From contig OZ246009.1 in the NCBI GenBank assembly GCA_965230535.1, positions 620,001 to 684,000 of the forward strand: DNA of 64,000 bases, given 5' to 3'. Shown here piece by piece: positions 27,450 through 36,021 of the stretch. The stretch is from JAUILH01 sp965230535. Its GTDB lineage: Bacteria; Bacteroidota; Bacteroidia; Flavobacteriales_D; JAUILH01. How positions within the stretch are numbered: position 1 is the stretch's first letter; each line of letters starts with the position of its first letter. Under the pieces are notes generated by a model. It was given only the letters and a program-made list of their open reading frames with translations, was not told the DNA's origin and did no database searches. The position numbers and the translations under genes were made by a program.

Positions 27450-28494
27450 CCTCATTTTGAATCCTGATAGATTCCTTGTGAATTAACTCTAATACTTGTT
27501 TGATGAAGTTGGGATTGAGTCCTTTTTCTTCGGCCTGTTCAATTCTGTCTGTGATAATCTGATCCCAGCGTTCCAAACTTAAAATTGTAACACCACTGTC
27601 CTTTTTATAGTTTCCAATCTCCTGGGCAATCATCAGTCGCTTTTCAAATAGATCAAACAACCCATCATCAACTGTGTCTATGCGGTTTCTTAGTGAATAG
27701 AGTTTCTCGTAGAAATCAGGGTTGTCAGTTTTGGGAGATCTGACCTTTAACTCATCCAACAAACCAGCAAGTCCTGAAGGTGTGATTTGTTGTTTGGCGT
27801 CACTTAAGGCACGATCGGGATCCGGGTGTGTTTCTATCATCAGACCATTAAAGTTTAGATCCATGGCTTTTTGTGAAATTTCCAGCAAAAGCTCTCTGTC
27901 TCCGGCAATATGACTCGGATCACAAATGATTGGCAGATCTGGCCTCAAACGTTGAAATTCAATTGGAATTTCCCATTGAGGAATATTGCGATATACGTTT
28001 TCACCATAGTAGCTAAACCCCCTGTGAATGGCTGCGATTTTGTCTATTCCGGCACCTTCAATTCGTTCTATACTTCCCAACCAAAGCTGGAGGTCCGGAT
28101 TAACCGGGTTCTTTACCATAACAGGAATGTCAACACCTTTTAAACTGTCAGCTATGGCCTGAACGGTAAATGGATTCACAGTTGTTCGGGCACCTATCCA
28201 GAGCATATCTACCTGATGCTTTAAAGCCACTTCAACATGATCCGGATTGGCCACTTCTGTGATTACCGGCAGTTGATGAGTTTTACCAGCATTTACCAGC
28301 CATGGCAGTGCCTTTTCTCCTAAGCCTTCAAAACTATTCGGTTTGGTTCTTGGTTTCCAAATACCAGCTCTGATTGCTTTCACATGTTTATTGGTACTTA
28401 GCTCTTTAACAACTGAATTAAGTTGCTCTTCTGATTCTGCACTGCATGGACCTGCAATGACGTATGGTTTGTTGTCTGTTTCAATCCAGCTCAT
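27436..28494 (-). CDS. Bifunctional DAHP synthase/chorismate mutase
   Basis: A 352-residue cytosolic enzyme. The N-terminal ~260 residues are a KDO8P-like type I DAHP synthase (AGPCSAESEEQL, GIWKPRTKPNSFEGLG, HRGFSYYGENVYRN, CDPSHIAGDRELL, IETHPDPDRALSDAKQQI), and residues ~265-352 are an AroQ chorismate mutase (LRNRIDTVDDGLFDLFEKRL, IAQEIGNYKKDSG). Placing the mutase at the C-terminus is typical of Bacteroidota; it confers feedback control. It catalyses the first and a branch-point step of aromatic amino acid synthesis. Confidence 0.94.
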   Translation of the reverse strand: MSWIETDNKPYVIAGPCSAESEEQLNSVVKELSTNKHVKAIRAGIWKPRTKPNSFEGLGEKALPWLVNAGKTHQLPVITEVANPDHVEVALKHQVDMLWIGARTTVNPFTVQAIADSLKGVDIPVMVKNPVNPDLQLWLGSIERIEGAGIDKIAAIHRGFSYYGENVYRNIPQWEIPIEFQRLRPDLPIICDPSHIAGDRELLLEISQKAMDLNFNGLMIETHPDPDRALSDAKQQITPSGLAGLLDELKVRSPKTDNPDFYEKLYSLRNRIDTVDDGLFDLFEKRLMIAQEIGNYKKDSGVTILSLERWDQIITDRIEQAEEKGLNPNFIKQVLELIHKESIRIQNEVMNR

Positions 28495-28534
28495 CTCTGC
28501 TACAAAGATGTAATAAACTGATTAAATAAAGAAA

Positions 28535-28571
28535 CCCTGACGATACTGATGCGTTCATCAGTATGTCAGGG
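28535..28571 (-). terminator. Terminator downstream of the outer-membrane protein gene
   Basis: CCCTGAC (28535-28541), one bulged G and ATACTGATG (28543-28551) pair with CATCAGTAT (28556-28564) and GTCAGGG (28565-28571), a 16-bp stem with a CGTT loop. On the minus strand the stem is followed by TTTCTTTATT, so it ends transcription of the 28611-29429 gene and insulates the DAHP synthase gene. Confidence 0.75.
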
Positions 28572-28610
28572 AGCACCCCTTGTTGTTTTTGTTGCTAAAG
28601 GTTAGGTTTA

Positions 28611-29429
28611 TTAGAAGGGTGTAAGCGCAAGTCCGACTGAGAAAGGATATACTTCTGGACCGCGGTTCTTTTCAAATACAGTGGTTAAACCGTAATTGGC
28701 AAATGCTGTAATCTCTTTATAAGTTAATCTAACAGTGGCCGACAGTTTAAACGGATTCACATTGTAGTGACCTCTTGACTTGTCTTTATTCTTGTTGTTA
28801 TCAACTTCATACTTCAATTTCATTTTGCTGCCAATTTTATAGCCACCTATCACACCAAAAGATAATTGGAAAGCTTTGTCCGGATCTTTATGGGTGGTGA
28901 TGTCCAATAAAAGAGGAATCTGCAGGTATGTTGCTTTAAGGAAGTTCTTATTGTAAGAAACTGCAGTATCAATTCTTCCCCAGATACTGTCGCTATTGTA
29001 GGCAATGTCTACATTTCGTTTGAACTCATATCTGTTAAATTCTAAGCCCAATCCAACTGTTAAACCAAGGTGTGGAGTTCCAAATTGAAAGCGCTTTTCA
29101 CCAAAGTTAAACTGAGCGTGTACAGATTTACTGTAATCCAGATCCAAATAGTTTGCTGAGTTAGGCAAAGTGATTGAATTGTCCGGAGTTAATAAACCAT
29201 TCACACCAAGGTAAAAACCACCCCATCTTGAATAATCGTTGGCAGAGTAACAGTCGTCACAATCATCTTCATCCGGGTGTTCAAAATCTACAAAGTTGGT
29301 GTCACTTTCTTCGTCAATGATTATCACCGTTGTTGATCCAAGATTGAATTTGGTAGTGTCATCTGAAATTTGTGCAAGGGAGTAAATTCCTGATAAGCTA
29401 AGAAGCATAGTTAAACCAATCGTTTTCAT
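28611..29429 (-). CDS. Outer-membrane beta-barrel protein, probable ECF-sigma target
   Basis: A 272-residue exported protein with a signal peptide (LTMLLSLSGIYSLAQ). After an acidic, Cys-containing stretch (DEDDCDDCYSANDYSRWG) come alternating amphipathic strands ending in an aromatic residue (YPFSVGLALTPF), the pattern of small PorT/OmpW-like barrels. An ECF-type promoter identical in both elements to that of the sigma gene lies ~60 bp upstream. Together with the sigma and anti-sigma genes just upstream it probably forms a regulatory unit. Ligand and function unknown. Confidence 0.72.
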   Translation of the reverse strand: MKTIGLTMLLSLSGIYSLAQISDDTTKFNLGSTTVIIIDEESDTNFVDFEHPDEDDCDDCYSANDYSRWGGFYLGVNGLLTPDNSITLPNSANYLDLDYSKSVHAQFNFGEKRFQFGTPHLGLTVGLGLEFNRYEFKRNVDIAYNSDSIWGRIDTAVSYNKNFLKATYLQIPLLLDITTHKDPDKAFQLSFGVIGGYKIGSKMKLKYEVDNNKNKDKSRGHYNVNPFKLSATVRLTYKEITAFANYGLTTVFEKNRGPEVYPFSVGLALTPF

Positions 29430-29487
29430 AGTAATTTATTTTTATTGTGCCTTATTGAAGTTTCAATTTCGGCGTTGTTTATTGTGG

Positions 29488-29516
29488 GACGGCTGAGTAT
29501 CGAATATGTTACAGCC
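29488..29516 (-). promoter_or_regulatory. ECF-type promoter of the outer-membrane gene
   Basis: Minus strand: GGCTGTAAC (29516-29508), 16-nt spacer, CGTC (29491-29488). The same elements and spacing occur before the sigma gene. Transcription should start near 29480, giving a ~50-nt leader. Confidence 0.62.
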
Positions 29517-29524
29517 TAATGAAA

Positions 29525-30850
29525 TTATTTTTTTCTTTTACTTCTGTAGAATCCGAATTTCCCTACAGAGAAGGAGGTTACAGCACGGTCAGAATCTTTG
29601 TTTTTTTCGTAATTCACCTCATTGTTGGTGATTTTGCCTAGTGTATTTAAGGCCGCATAATTAAGATCTGTGTCGTACTCAGAAGGTGCTTCTGTAACTC
29701 TGTTGGAAATTGATTTTGCCACAGCCTCTTTCACAGAAAGTGCATTGTTTGAAACAGGCGGCACAGGATTTTCATTCAAAGCAATGTTGTCTTCTTCTGG
29801 TTCCAGTTTCAATTTCAATTCAATAGGTGCATGTATTAAAGAATCCAGCGGACGCAACTCCGGTTTCAAAGGCACGTGTTTAACCTTAATTTCCGTTTCT
29901 GCCAAAGTAGATCCCTGATCAATGTTGATCGGATCAATGGGCTGATGTTTTTTAGGTGTTTGTTTCTTGTTGTTTTGTTTTTGAGGCGCCACCACATCTT
30001 CCTGATCTGGTTCAACAAGCTCATGTGCCACTAGATTTACTTTCGGTTCAATAGGTGCAGGGCTCTTTACAGAATCAGAATTCTCGATTAAAGCAATGTC
30101 CTGTTTATCTGAATTGATTTCCTCGGTTGGACTGGCAGTTTGCTTGGTTCTGGCTTTGTTGTTAGAGCCGAACATATTAGGCAACATTAGCCAGCCTATT
30201 AAGAAAACGGCAGCAACAGCAGCTGCATTTCTCCACCAAATTGGAATAACGCGTCCTTCCGATTGTTTTAAAGAAGCTTTGTCTTCAAATACAACATCAG
30301 GTGCTTGTAAAGTAGATTTTTGATATGAAGTGAATACTGCAAAAGCAGAGGCGTTTTCTTCAATCAAAGTTTCGAACAGAACTTTGTCTTCTTTGGATAA
30401 ATCACCTTCCAAATAGGCCACACAGGCTGTGTTGAAATCCTCACCATTAAATGTAATGAGTGGAGATTTGTCCATTTTAACAGACTCATCTGCTTTTAAT
30501 TTTGTTTGAGCCCACTTGTCTCTTTCCGATAGCAATTCAGGATGAAGTTTCAGAAAAGTATCAAGTTTCTCAGTTTCTTCATCAGACAGGTTGCCTTCCA
30601 ATTCATGTAACAAGAAAGCATCAATATTGCCAAGATTAATTTCCGGCAAGTCTGGTGTTTTCTTCAAAGTCGCTTTGTCCGGGAAACTTTGCTCTTTGGC
30701 TTCCAGTTTGAAGCCAGATAAATCTTCTAATTCTTCTTTTAAATCCGGGTTGTCGTTTAAAAATACCTTCAGAGCTTCCAATTGTTTTGGAGACAGCTGA
30801 CCATCCAGATAGTCCATGAAGAATATTTCGTAATTCTCTCTATTGATCAT
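29525..30850 (-). CDS. Single-pass anti-sigma-like membrane protein with three ASD-like repeats
   Basis: A 441-residue protein with one transmembrane helix near residues 206-225 (NAAAVAAVFLIGWLMLPNMF). The cytosolic N-terminal part has three repeats of a helical motif: MDYLDGQLSPKQLEALKVFL, LLHELEGNLSDEETEKLDTF and VAYLEGDLSKEDKVLFETLI. These look like sigma-binding segments of anti-sigma factors without zinc ligands. The C-terminal ~200 residues are Pro/Lys/Glu-rich and low complexity, presumably periplasmic. The start overlaps the sigma gene by 4 nt, so stoichiometric co-translation is likely. The barrel gene downstream may be its partner. Confidence 0.75.
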   Translation of the reverse strand: MINRENYEIFFMDYLDGQLSPKQLEALKVFLNDNPDLKEELEDLSGFKLEAKEQSFPDKATLKKTPDLPEINLGNIDAFLLHELEGNLSDEETEKLDTFLKLHPELLSERDKWAQTKLKADESVKMDKSPLITFNGEDFNTACVAYLEGDLSKEDKVLFETLIEENASAFAVFTSYQKSTLQAPDVVFEDKASLKQSEGRVIPIWWRNAAAVAAVFLIGWLMLPNMFGSNNKARTKQTASPTEEINSDKQDIALIENSDSVKSPAPIEPKVNLVAHELVEPDQEDVVAPQKQNNKKQTPKKHQPIDPINIDQGSTLAETEIKVKHVPLKPELRPLDSLIHAPIELKLKLEPEEDNIALNENPVPPVSNNALSVKEAVAKSISNRVTEAPSEYDTDLNYAALNTLGKITNNEVNYEKNKDSDRAVTSFSVGKFGFYRSKRKK

Positions 30851-31332
30851 ATCACATTCTCCATACTAACTAAATAAGCGCGCAGGGCTTTCCTGGCTCT
30901 GTAGATGTACACTTTTACCTGGGAGGCATTGAGTTTACAAATTTCACCGATTTCATCATAAGAGTAACCTTCATAGTCTCTTAGAAGTATCACGGTTTTT
31001 TGAATTTCCGGGATTTGTTCAAGTGCAAGTTCCAAAACCTCAGAAATGTCAGAATACGATTTGTCAGAAGATTCGTTTGTCAGACTTAGATCACCTTCAT
31101 CCGAGTAACGTTTTTCTTTTCTGGTATGATCGATGAAATAGTGGTAAGCTGTTGAGAACAAATATGATTTTGCTTTTTCAAACATCACGTCCTCAACTTT
31201 TAACCACAAGCGCGCAAAACTTTCTTGCACCAAATCTTTCGCTAAGTCCTGATTCTTGGCCAATTTAAGACCAAACCGATATAATTTATCGGCATGTAAA
31301 TCAACAACTTGATTGTATTCTTTTGTTGTCAT
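30847..31332 (-). CDS. ECF-family RNA polymerase sigma factor
   Basis: A 161-residue sigma-70 family protein with region 2 (YRFGLKLAKNQDLAKDLVQESFARLWLK) and region 4 (LPEIQKTVILL-like QIPEIQKTVILLRDYEGYSY, then DEIGEICKLNASQVKVYIYRARKAL). No region 3, so ECF type. It is followed with a 4-nt overlap by the anti-sigma-like gene. An ECF-type promoter, GGCTGTAAC-16-CGTC, ends 10 nt before the ATG and repeats before the downstream barrel gene, which indicates autoregulation. Confidence 0.94.
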   Translation of the reverse strand: MTTKEYNQVVDLHADKLYRFGLKLAKNQDLAKDLVQESFARLWLKVEDVMFEKAKSYLFSTAYHYFIDHTRKEKRYSDEGDLSLTNESSDKSYSDISEVLELALEQIPEIQKTVILLRDYEGYSYDEIGEICKLNASQVKVYIYRARKALRAYLVSMENVI

Positions 31333-31342
31333 GCGCTCGTAA

Positions 31343-31371
31343 GACGAACAAGTTACGGATAAGTTACAGCC
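31343..31371 (-). promoter_or_regulatory. ECF-type autoregulatory promoter of the sigma gene
   Basis: Minus strand: GGCTGTAAC (31371-31363), 16-nt spacer, CGTC (31346-31343). The -10 element is 10 nt before the sigma ATG, so the leader is only a few nt. A second GTAACTT lies in the spacer. Confidence 0.62.
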
Positions 31372-31383
31372 AAAATGAAAAAA

Positions 31384-34300
31384 TTACCAAATTCTATAAT
31401 CCATGCTTAAATTTTGCCATCTGGTGTTAGGTGATTGTTGGCCTTTAGACAGTTTAGTCACATTGGTATATATGTAGTCTTGAATTTCTGATAACCAGAT
31501 TTCGCCATCCATATTCAGATCGGCTTTCATACTTTTAATTCCGTCCAACAAACTATAGGTAAATAAGCCGTTGTGCCATTCTTTACTTTCTATGGCAAAC
31601 TCACCACCTCCGGCACTGGAAATTACGGTTGTTCCTGTGAATTTTCTCATGTCGGCGAACATTTCTTTCATCAACTCGGATGTGTTTTTTGAACCGGCTG
31701 TGTGTTTGCGTTGAACATTGGCTCCTGCTGTTCTGAAAACAATGTCTTCATTAGAAGCCAGAACTTCTTCCGTAACTTCCAATTCGTCGGCTTCAACTTC
31801 TCCACTATGACACGTATCCATTAAAAGGATTTTACGAATGGAAGGAATTTTGTCTAAAACAGCCTCTAATTCATGATAAGCAATGCCGTGTTTTGCAGGA
31901 TTGTCGAAATCTAAATTATGCGTAGCAAAGTAGTAGTTGAAGTTTTCGTCCAGAACACCATGTCCGGCCACAAACATGAGAACCACGTCATCCTGACCGG
32001 CGCCTTTCAAAAATTCATGCATGCGCTCAAGTTGCTCTTTGGTCACGTCTCCATCTAACAATTGAAGATGATTAACTTTTTTGAAAGCAGAGGATTCTTT
32101 CAATAGTTGATACATGTCACGGGCGTCCTTGGAAGCATAGTTTAGATTGAAAGAAGAGTCTTTGTATTCAGACACACCAACTGTGATGAGGTATAGTTTT
32201 GGCAAATCCTGATCTTCTCGTGTGATGTTCATGGTTTCCAGCAGGCTCTGGTTTCCTTGATCGTCTAGTGCGGAGACTTGAATTTTATTTTTTCCGGGAA
32301 TCAGATGAACGTTTTCTTCGATGGTCGTGTTTTCTGTTTTGAATTGTTTGCCATCCTGACCGTACAAAGGCACATCATTTAGCCAAATGTTGTAGGAGGC
32401 AATGTTGTTTTCAGATGTAAAACTCAAATCCAATTTCGCCTGATCTTCGAATACCACATTGGAATACTCGTGTTTATTGATGATTTGAATTTCTGGTCGG
32501 GTAGTGCTCACATTTAAATCGCCCTTTACCCCCAGCTTATCTTTCCTTTTTTGAATAGCTTTTTCGTACATACTCACCAATTCTTCGTTGTGGTATGGCG
32601 AATGACTCAGGATTTTGTCAGGCCTGTTTAGCCACACATCAAATTGCTCACACGGATAGATTTTATTGTCGTATTGGAAGGCCATGTCGCGGTGTGCGTC
32701 CGGGTTCGACATATAATATCCGTCTTCATGAATTACCATGGTACCGTTGTCCTTCAGGTAGTGGATGTCGTAGAGTTTTTGACGGTTGTCATTTTTAAGC
32801 TTAAAAACTGCCACATCATACGACCAGTTTTCAACTGCAAGGAGTTTACCATCCAGACTAAATGACACTCTTCTGGGATAGTTGAAATCGAATTTAACAG
32901 GCGTGCTTTTGCCAGTTTTGTAGTTAAGCAAAATCAGAACGTTGTCATCGAAATTGAAGTAGGCCAGTTGCTGATGACCGGGTCTGAATGCAAGAGGATT
33001 GCTCGTTTTTCCTTTTTTACCAAATGATTTAAACAGTTTCCCATCAGAAGTATTGATCATATGAATTTGTCCGGTGCTATTTTCAAATACAGCAATAAAT
33101 TTCCCTTCCGGGTCGATTGCCACATTTGAAGGGTCCAATGAATCTTTTGTTTCGTAATTCCATAGGCTCTTCCCGGAATTATTGAATGCTCTTAAAGTTT
33201 TATTGTTGAAGACCACAAAATTGCCTTTGGTCTCCAGATGTTGCATCCAGCCAGGGTACTTCTTTAAATCCGGTATGTGCGTTTCTTTAATTGTATTGGT
33301 GATGAGATCGAGGGTTTGAAATTTATCACCGGTTCTGAAAAAAGCTTCTGTTCTATCGGCATTAAAGTCGGTCAGCATTCGGTACCATTTTCCATTGTTC
33401 TTAAGTTGAAACAAAACTCCTACCTCCCTGTCGAAACGAACCTCTCCATCTTTAAAAGGCACACTTTCAAAACGATCTTTATAGTAACTCAAACCTTGAA
33501 TAGATACTGAAATTTGGTATTGATTGCCGTCCACCAGGCTCCAGTTATAGATATTATGCCCTTCTGCTACAAGTGAATGGTTCTTGGTAAATTCAATTCT
33601 ATTGGGTGCATCATGGTTCTGATTATACTTAAGTATTCTATAGGGGATGTGTTTGCTGTTTTCTTCATCATAATTATTCAGGTCAGTCACACAGATTTTG
33701 TAACCATGACCTGCACTAACGATATATCGTCCGTTTTTACTGTATTTAATTTTGGAAATGAAAGCCTCATGAGGTGTTTTGAATGAGTTGGCTTGTTTGG
33801 TTACGGCATTTGCAATAAACAGAGAATGGTTTTCGTCGGTATAGGCGAAATACTTGCTGTCTGGACTAAATGCAATTTGGGAAGTGTAGGTTGCGTTCCC
33901 CAGTCTTGGATAAGATTTAGTAGGTGTTTTTATGGCATTCCAGGCCTCAAAAGAGGGAATCAATAGAATTTCTGCACGTCCCTGAGTGGTGTGAATGGCG
34001 CAGGCACTATTGAGGTCATCTACCACAATAGAAGTGATGGGAGCCTCAAGTGTAATGTCGGCCCCAACTGCCCCGGCCTTAGTAGCAATGATCTTAAATC
34101 TTCCCGTAATATCTGAACTCAAAATAATGTCTGAGTTTGAGATGAACTCAGCGGAAGTCACGTTAGCATCATGTTCTTTAAAAATTTTGAAGAGTGATAA
34201 ATCGGAACCATTGTACAATTTGATTTCACCATTTTCTCCACCAACCATGATGTATTCTCCTTTCTTATCAATACATAAAGATGAGTTCTTCATTCCGGTT

Positions 34301-34629
34301 TTAATGATATTTTCCAGTTTGAAGCTGGTCGCATTCCAGATCTTAAGTGTGCTATCAACGGATGCGGTCACAAACTTTGAGCCGTCGGGAAAGTACCTGA
34401 TTGCAGATAAAGAACTGCCGTGTGCAGGTTGAGACGTGAGCGCATGTCCGGATTCAATGTCCCAGATCACAAAGTTATTATCAATGGAAACAGTGGCTAT
34501 ATGTTTACTGTCCGGAGAGATGTCGAAATCCGCTATAAAAAAATGAAAACCTAGTGGTGGAAGGATGTTTGGAGTTTGAGCCAGACAGCTGCTTCCAACA
34601 AAAAAGCACAATAAAATCAATCTGTACAT
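31384..34629 (-). CDS. WD40-repeat protein with C-terminal caspase (C14) domain
   Basis: A 1081-residue exported-looking protein (signal-like N-terminus MYRLILLCFFVGSSCLAQ). Residues ~25-620 are WD40-type beta-propeller repeats (for example KHIATVSIDNNFVIWDIESG, SKFVTASVDSTLKIWNATSF), probably one or two propellers. A beta-rich segment follows, then a caspase-like domain (~810-1075) beginning LYLITVGVSEYKD. The catalytic dyad is His890 (VAGHGVLDE) and Cys940 (LMDTCHSGE), 50 residues apart as usual. Just after it, DLNMDGEIWLSE (1037-1048) is a canonical EF-hand loop. Metacaspase-type proteases cleave after Arg/Lys and are often Ca-dependent; target unknown. It is separated from sigma by 51 bp and has its own -7 box. 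Confidence 0.88.
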   Translation of the reverse strand: MYRLILLCFFVGSSCLAQTPNILPPLGFHFFIADFDISPDSKHIATVSIDNNFVIWDIESGHALTSQPAHGSSLSAIRYFPDGSKFVTASVDSTLKIWNATSFKLENIIKTGMKNSSLCIDKKGEYIMVGGENGEIKLYNGSDLSLFKIFKEHDANVTSAEFISNSDIILSSDITGRFKIIATKAGAVGADITLEAPITSIVVDDLNSACAIHTTQGRAEILLIPSFEAWNAIKTPTKSYPRLGNATYTSQIAFSPDSKYFAYTDENHSLFIANAVTKQANSFKTPHEAFISKIKYSKNGRYIVSAGHGYKICVTDLNNYDEENSKHIPYRILKYNQNHDAPNRIEFTKNHSLVAEGHNIYNWSLVDGNQYQISVSIQGLSYYKDRFESVPFKDGEVRFDREVGVLFQLKNNGKWYRMLTDFNADRTEAFFRTGDKFQTLDLITNTIKETHIPDLKKYPGWMQHLETKGNFVVFNNKTLRAFNNSGKSLWNYETKDSLDPSNVAIDPEGKFIAVFENSTGQIHMINTSDGKLFKSFGKKGKTSNPLAFRPGHQQLAYFNFDDNVLILLNYKTGKSTPVKFDFNYPRRVSFSLDGKLLAVENWSYDVAVFKLKNDNRQKLYDIHYLKDNGTMVIHEDGYYMSNPDAHRDMAFQYDNKIYPCEQFDVWLNRPDKILSHSPYHNEELVSMYEKAIQKRKDKLGVKGDLNVSTTRPEIQIINKHEYSNVVFEDQAKLDLSFTSENNIASYNIWLNDVPLYGQDGKQFKTENTTIEENVHLIPGKNKIQVSALDDQGNQSLLETMNITREDQDLPKLYLITVGVSEYKDSSFNLNYASKDARDMYQLLKESSAFKKVNHLQLLDGDVTKEQLERMHEFLKGAGQDDVVLMFVAGHGVLDENFNYYFATHNLDFDNPAKHGIAYHELEAVLDKIPSIRKILLMDTCHSGEVEADELEVTEEVLASNEDIVFRTAGANVQRKHTAGSKNTSELMKEMFADMRKFTGTTVISSAGGGEFAIESKEWHNGLFTYSLLDGIKSMKADLNMDGEIWLSEIQDYIYTNVTKLSKGQQSPNTRWQNLSMDYRIW

Positions 34630-34634
34630 GCTAC

Positions 34635-34642
34635 CAAAAATA
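34635..34642 (-). promoter_or_regulatory. -7 box TATTTTTG before the WD40-caspase gene
   Basis: TATTTTTG on the minus strand fits TAnnTTTG and ends 5 nt before the ATG at 34629, implying a leaderless transcript. Confidence 0.5.
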
Positions 34643-34704
34643 TATATTTCATTTCGTTGCTTGTATACGCTTTTATACGTAGATTCAACTCATAAAACGT
34701 TCCA

Positions 34705-35193
34705 ATGAAACTTGATAAGATAGATCTAAAGATTTTAAAAATTCTTCAGCAAAAGGGTAAGATCACGAATGTGCAATTATCCAATCAGGTTGGTTTGTCA
34801 CCGGGACCTACTTTGGAGCGCGTTAGAAAATTGGAGAGCAGTGGCATCATTAAAAACTACCATGCTAAACTCGATTTGAATAAGATTGGGTTGGGCTTCA
34901 CTGCACTGATCAACCTGAGCTTAGGACGTCAAAAAGAGAATACCATCATCAACTTTAAGAAGGCAATTTCTGAGATTGATGAAGTGGTTGAGTGTTATCA
35001 GTTGACCGGGAATTACGATTATCAATTAAAGGTGGTGGTTAAAGACATTCCTTCATTTGAAGCTCTCATTGCAGACAAGCTGAGTAAGATTGAAGAGATA
35101 GGAAGTATGCAAACCATGGTAGTATTGTCGGAATTGAAGCAGAATGCAGTTGTGCCACTCGATTATACATTAGACACCTACGAAATCAAGTAA
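34705..35193 (+). CDS. Lrp/AsnC-family transcriptional regulator (second copy)
   Basis: A 162-residue regulator with the Lrp winged helix at the N-terminus (DKIDLKILKILQQKGKITNV, NQVGLSPGPTLERVRKLES) and the RAM domain behind it (YQLTGNYDYQLKVVVKDI, MVVLSELKQ). This is the more classical Lrp form of the two in the window. It divergently faces the WD40-caspase gene across 75 bp, and a YjbR-type gene starts 2 nt after its stop, so the two are co-transcribed. Ligand is probably an amino acid. Confidence 0.92.
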   Translation: MKLDKIDLKILKILQQKGKITNVQLSNQVGLSPGPTLERVRKLESSGIIKNYHAKLDLNKIGLGFTALINLSLGRQKENTIINFKKAISEIDEVVECYQLTGNYDYQLKVVVKDIPSFEALIADKLSKIEEIGSMQTMVVLSELKQNAVVPLDYTLDTYEIK

Positions 35194-35194
35194 G

Positions 35195-35542
35195 ATGAAT
35201 ATTGAAGATTACAGAAGCTATTGCCTGGCCAAACCGGGAGTTGAAGAATCGTTCCCGTTTGACGAAAATGTGCTGGTATTTAAGGTCCTTGGGAAGATTT
35301 TTGCTTTGACCAATGTAGACACATTTGAAAGGATAAGTTTGAAATGTGATCCGGAACGAGCCGTAGAATTGAGAGAGCAGTATTCAACTATTATACCGGG
35401 GTATCATTTAAATAAAAAGCATTGGAATACCATGTACATGGATGGGAGTCTGGACAACACTTTGATCTACGAATTAATTGACCATTCTTATGAGCTTGTG
35501 GCCAAATCACTGCCCAAAAAATTGCAAGCACAATTAAAATGA
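35195..35542 (+). CDS. MmcQ/YjbR family protein
   Basis: A 115-residue cytosolic protein. The motifs EDYRSYCLAKPGVEESFPFD near the N-terminus, FKVLGKIFALTN, IIPGYHLNKKHWNTMYMDG and the C-terminal ELIDHSYELVAKSLPKK are diagnostic of the MmcQ/YjbR fold, a CyaY-like alpha/beta domain with suspected DNA binding. Function is not established. It follows the Lrp gene by 2 nt. Confidence 0.9.
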   Translation: MNIEDYRSYCLAKPGVEESFPFDENVLVFKVLGKIFALTNVDTFERISLKCDPERAVELREQYSTIIPGYHLNKKHWNTMYMDGSLDNTLIYELIDHSYELVAKSLPKKLQAQLK

Positions 35543-35594
35543 AAACTTAGCACGACTTTTGCTAAGGAGCAATAACTAATCTAAATATATAACC

Positions 35595-35972
35595 ATGAAG
35601 AAGTTTTTAATGATTTTAGCCTTTGGGCTTATGACAGCAGTTACAACAGAATCTTATGCACAGGAAACACGTGAGATTTACTGTGAGGTAATTGGTCGCG
35701 CGACCTTTAGTTTCAAGGGTAAGATTAAAATTGAAGTTGATTTTGGTCAGGAAAACAAATTTTTCGAAGGTGCCAATAAAGATGTACTGAAAGATCCTGC
35801 AACAGGAAAGAACAAAAAATTCAACTCAATGATTGATGCTTTGAACTATATGGCCGCGGATGGGTGGGTTTTCGTTAATGCTTACAATGTATCTAACGGG
35901 AATAGTAATGCCAGCGGTAGTGGAATGTCCAATGAATTCCATTACATAATGAGAAAAACAGTCAAGGAATAG
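35595..35972 (+). CDS. Small exported protein of unknown function
   Basis: A 125-residue protein with a clear signal peptide (LMILAFGLMTAVTTESYAQE). The mature part has alternating strands (IYCEVIGRATFSFKGKIKIE) and an NxNxxGxGMSNEFHYIM ending. No family recognised. A 7-bp hairpin without a T-run (CTTAGCA/TGCTAAG, near 35549-35569) precedes it. A strong bidirectional terminator follows 22 nt after its stop. Confidence 0.68.
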   Translation: MKKFLMILAFGLMTAVTTESYAQETREIYCEVIGRATFSFKGKIKIEVDFGQENKFFEGANKDVLKDPATGKNKKFNSMIDALNYMAADGWVFVNAYNVSNGNSNASGSGMSNEFHYIMRKTVKE

Positions 35973-35993
35973 AAGAATCCTAAAAACAAAAAA

Positions 35994-36020
35994 GGGGAGC
36001 TGAATCAGCTCCCCTTTTTT
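35994..36020. terminator. Bidirectional terminator
   Basis: GGGGAGCTGA (35994-36003) and TCAGCTCCCC (36005-36014) form a 10-bp near-perfect stem flanked by A-run and T-run (TTTTTT 36015-36020), serving both converging genes. Confidence 0.88.
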
Positions 36021-36021
36021 A

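Noticed and set aside
33995..34432. Open frame of 145 codons antisense to the WD40-caspase gene.
   Set aside because: Composition is Ser/Leu-rich and random-looking, there is no promoter, and the sense frame encodes clear WD40 repeats.
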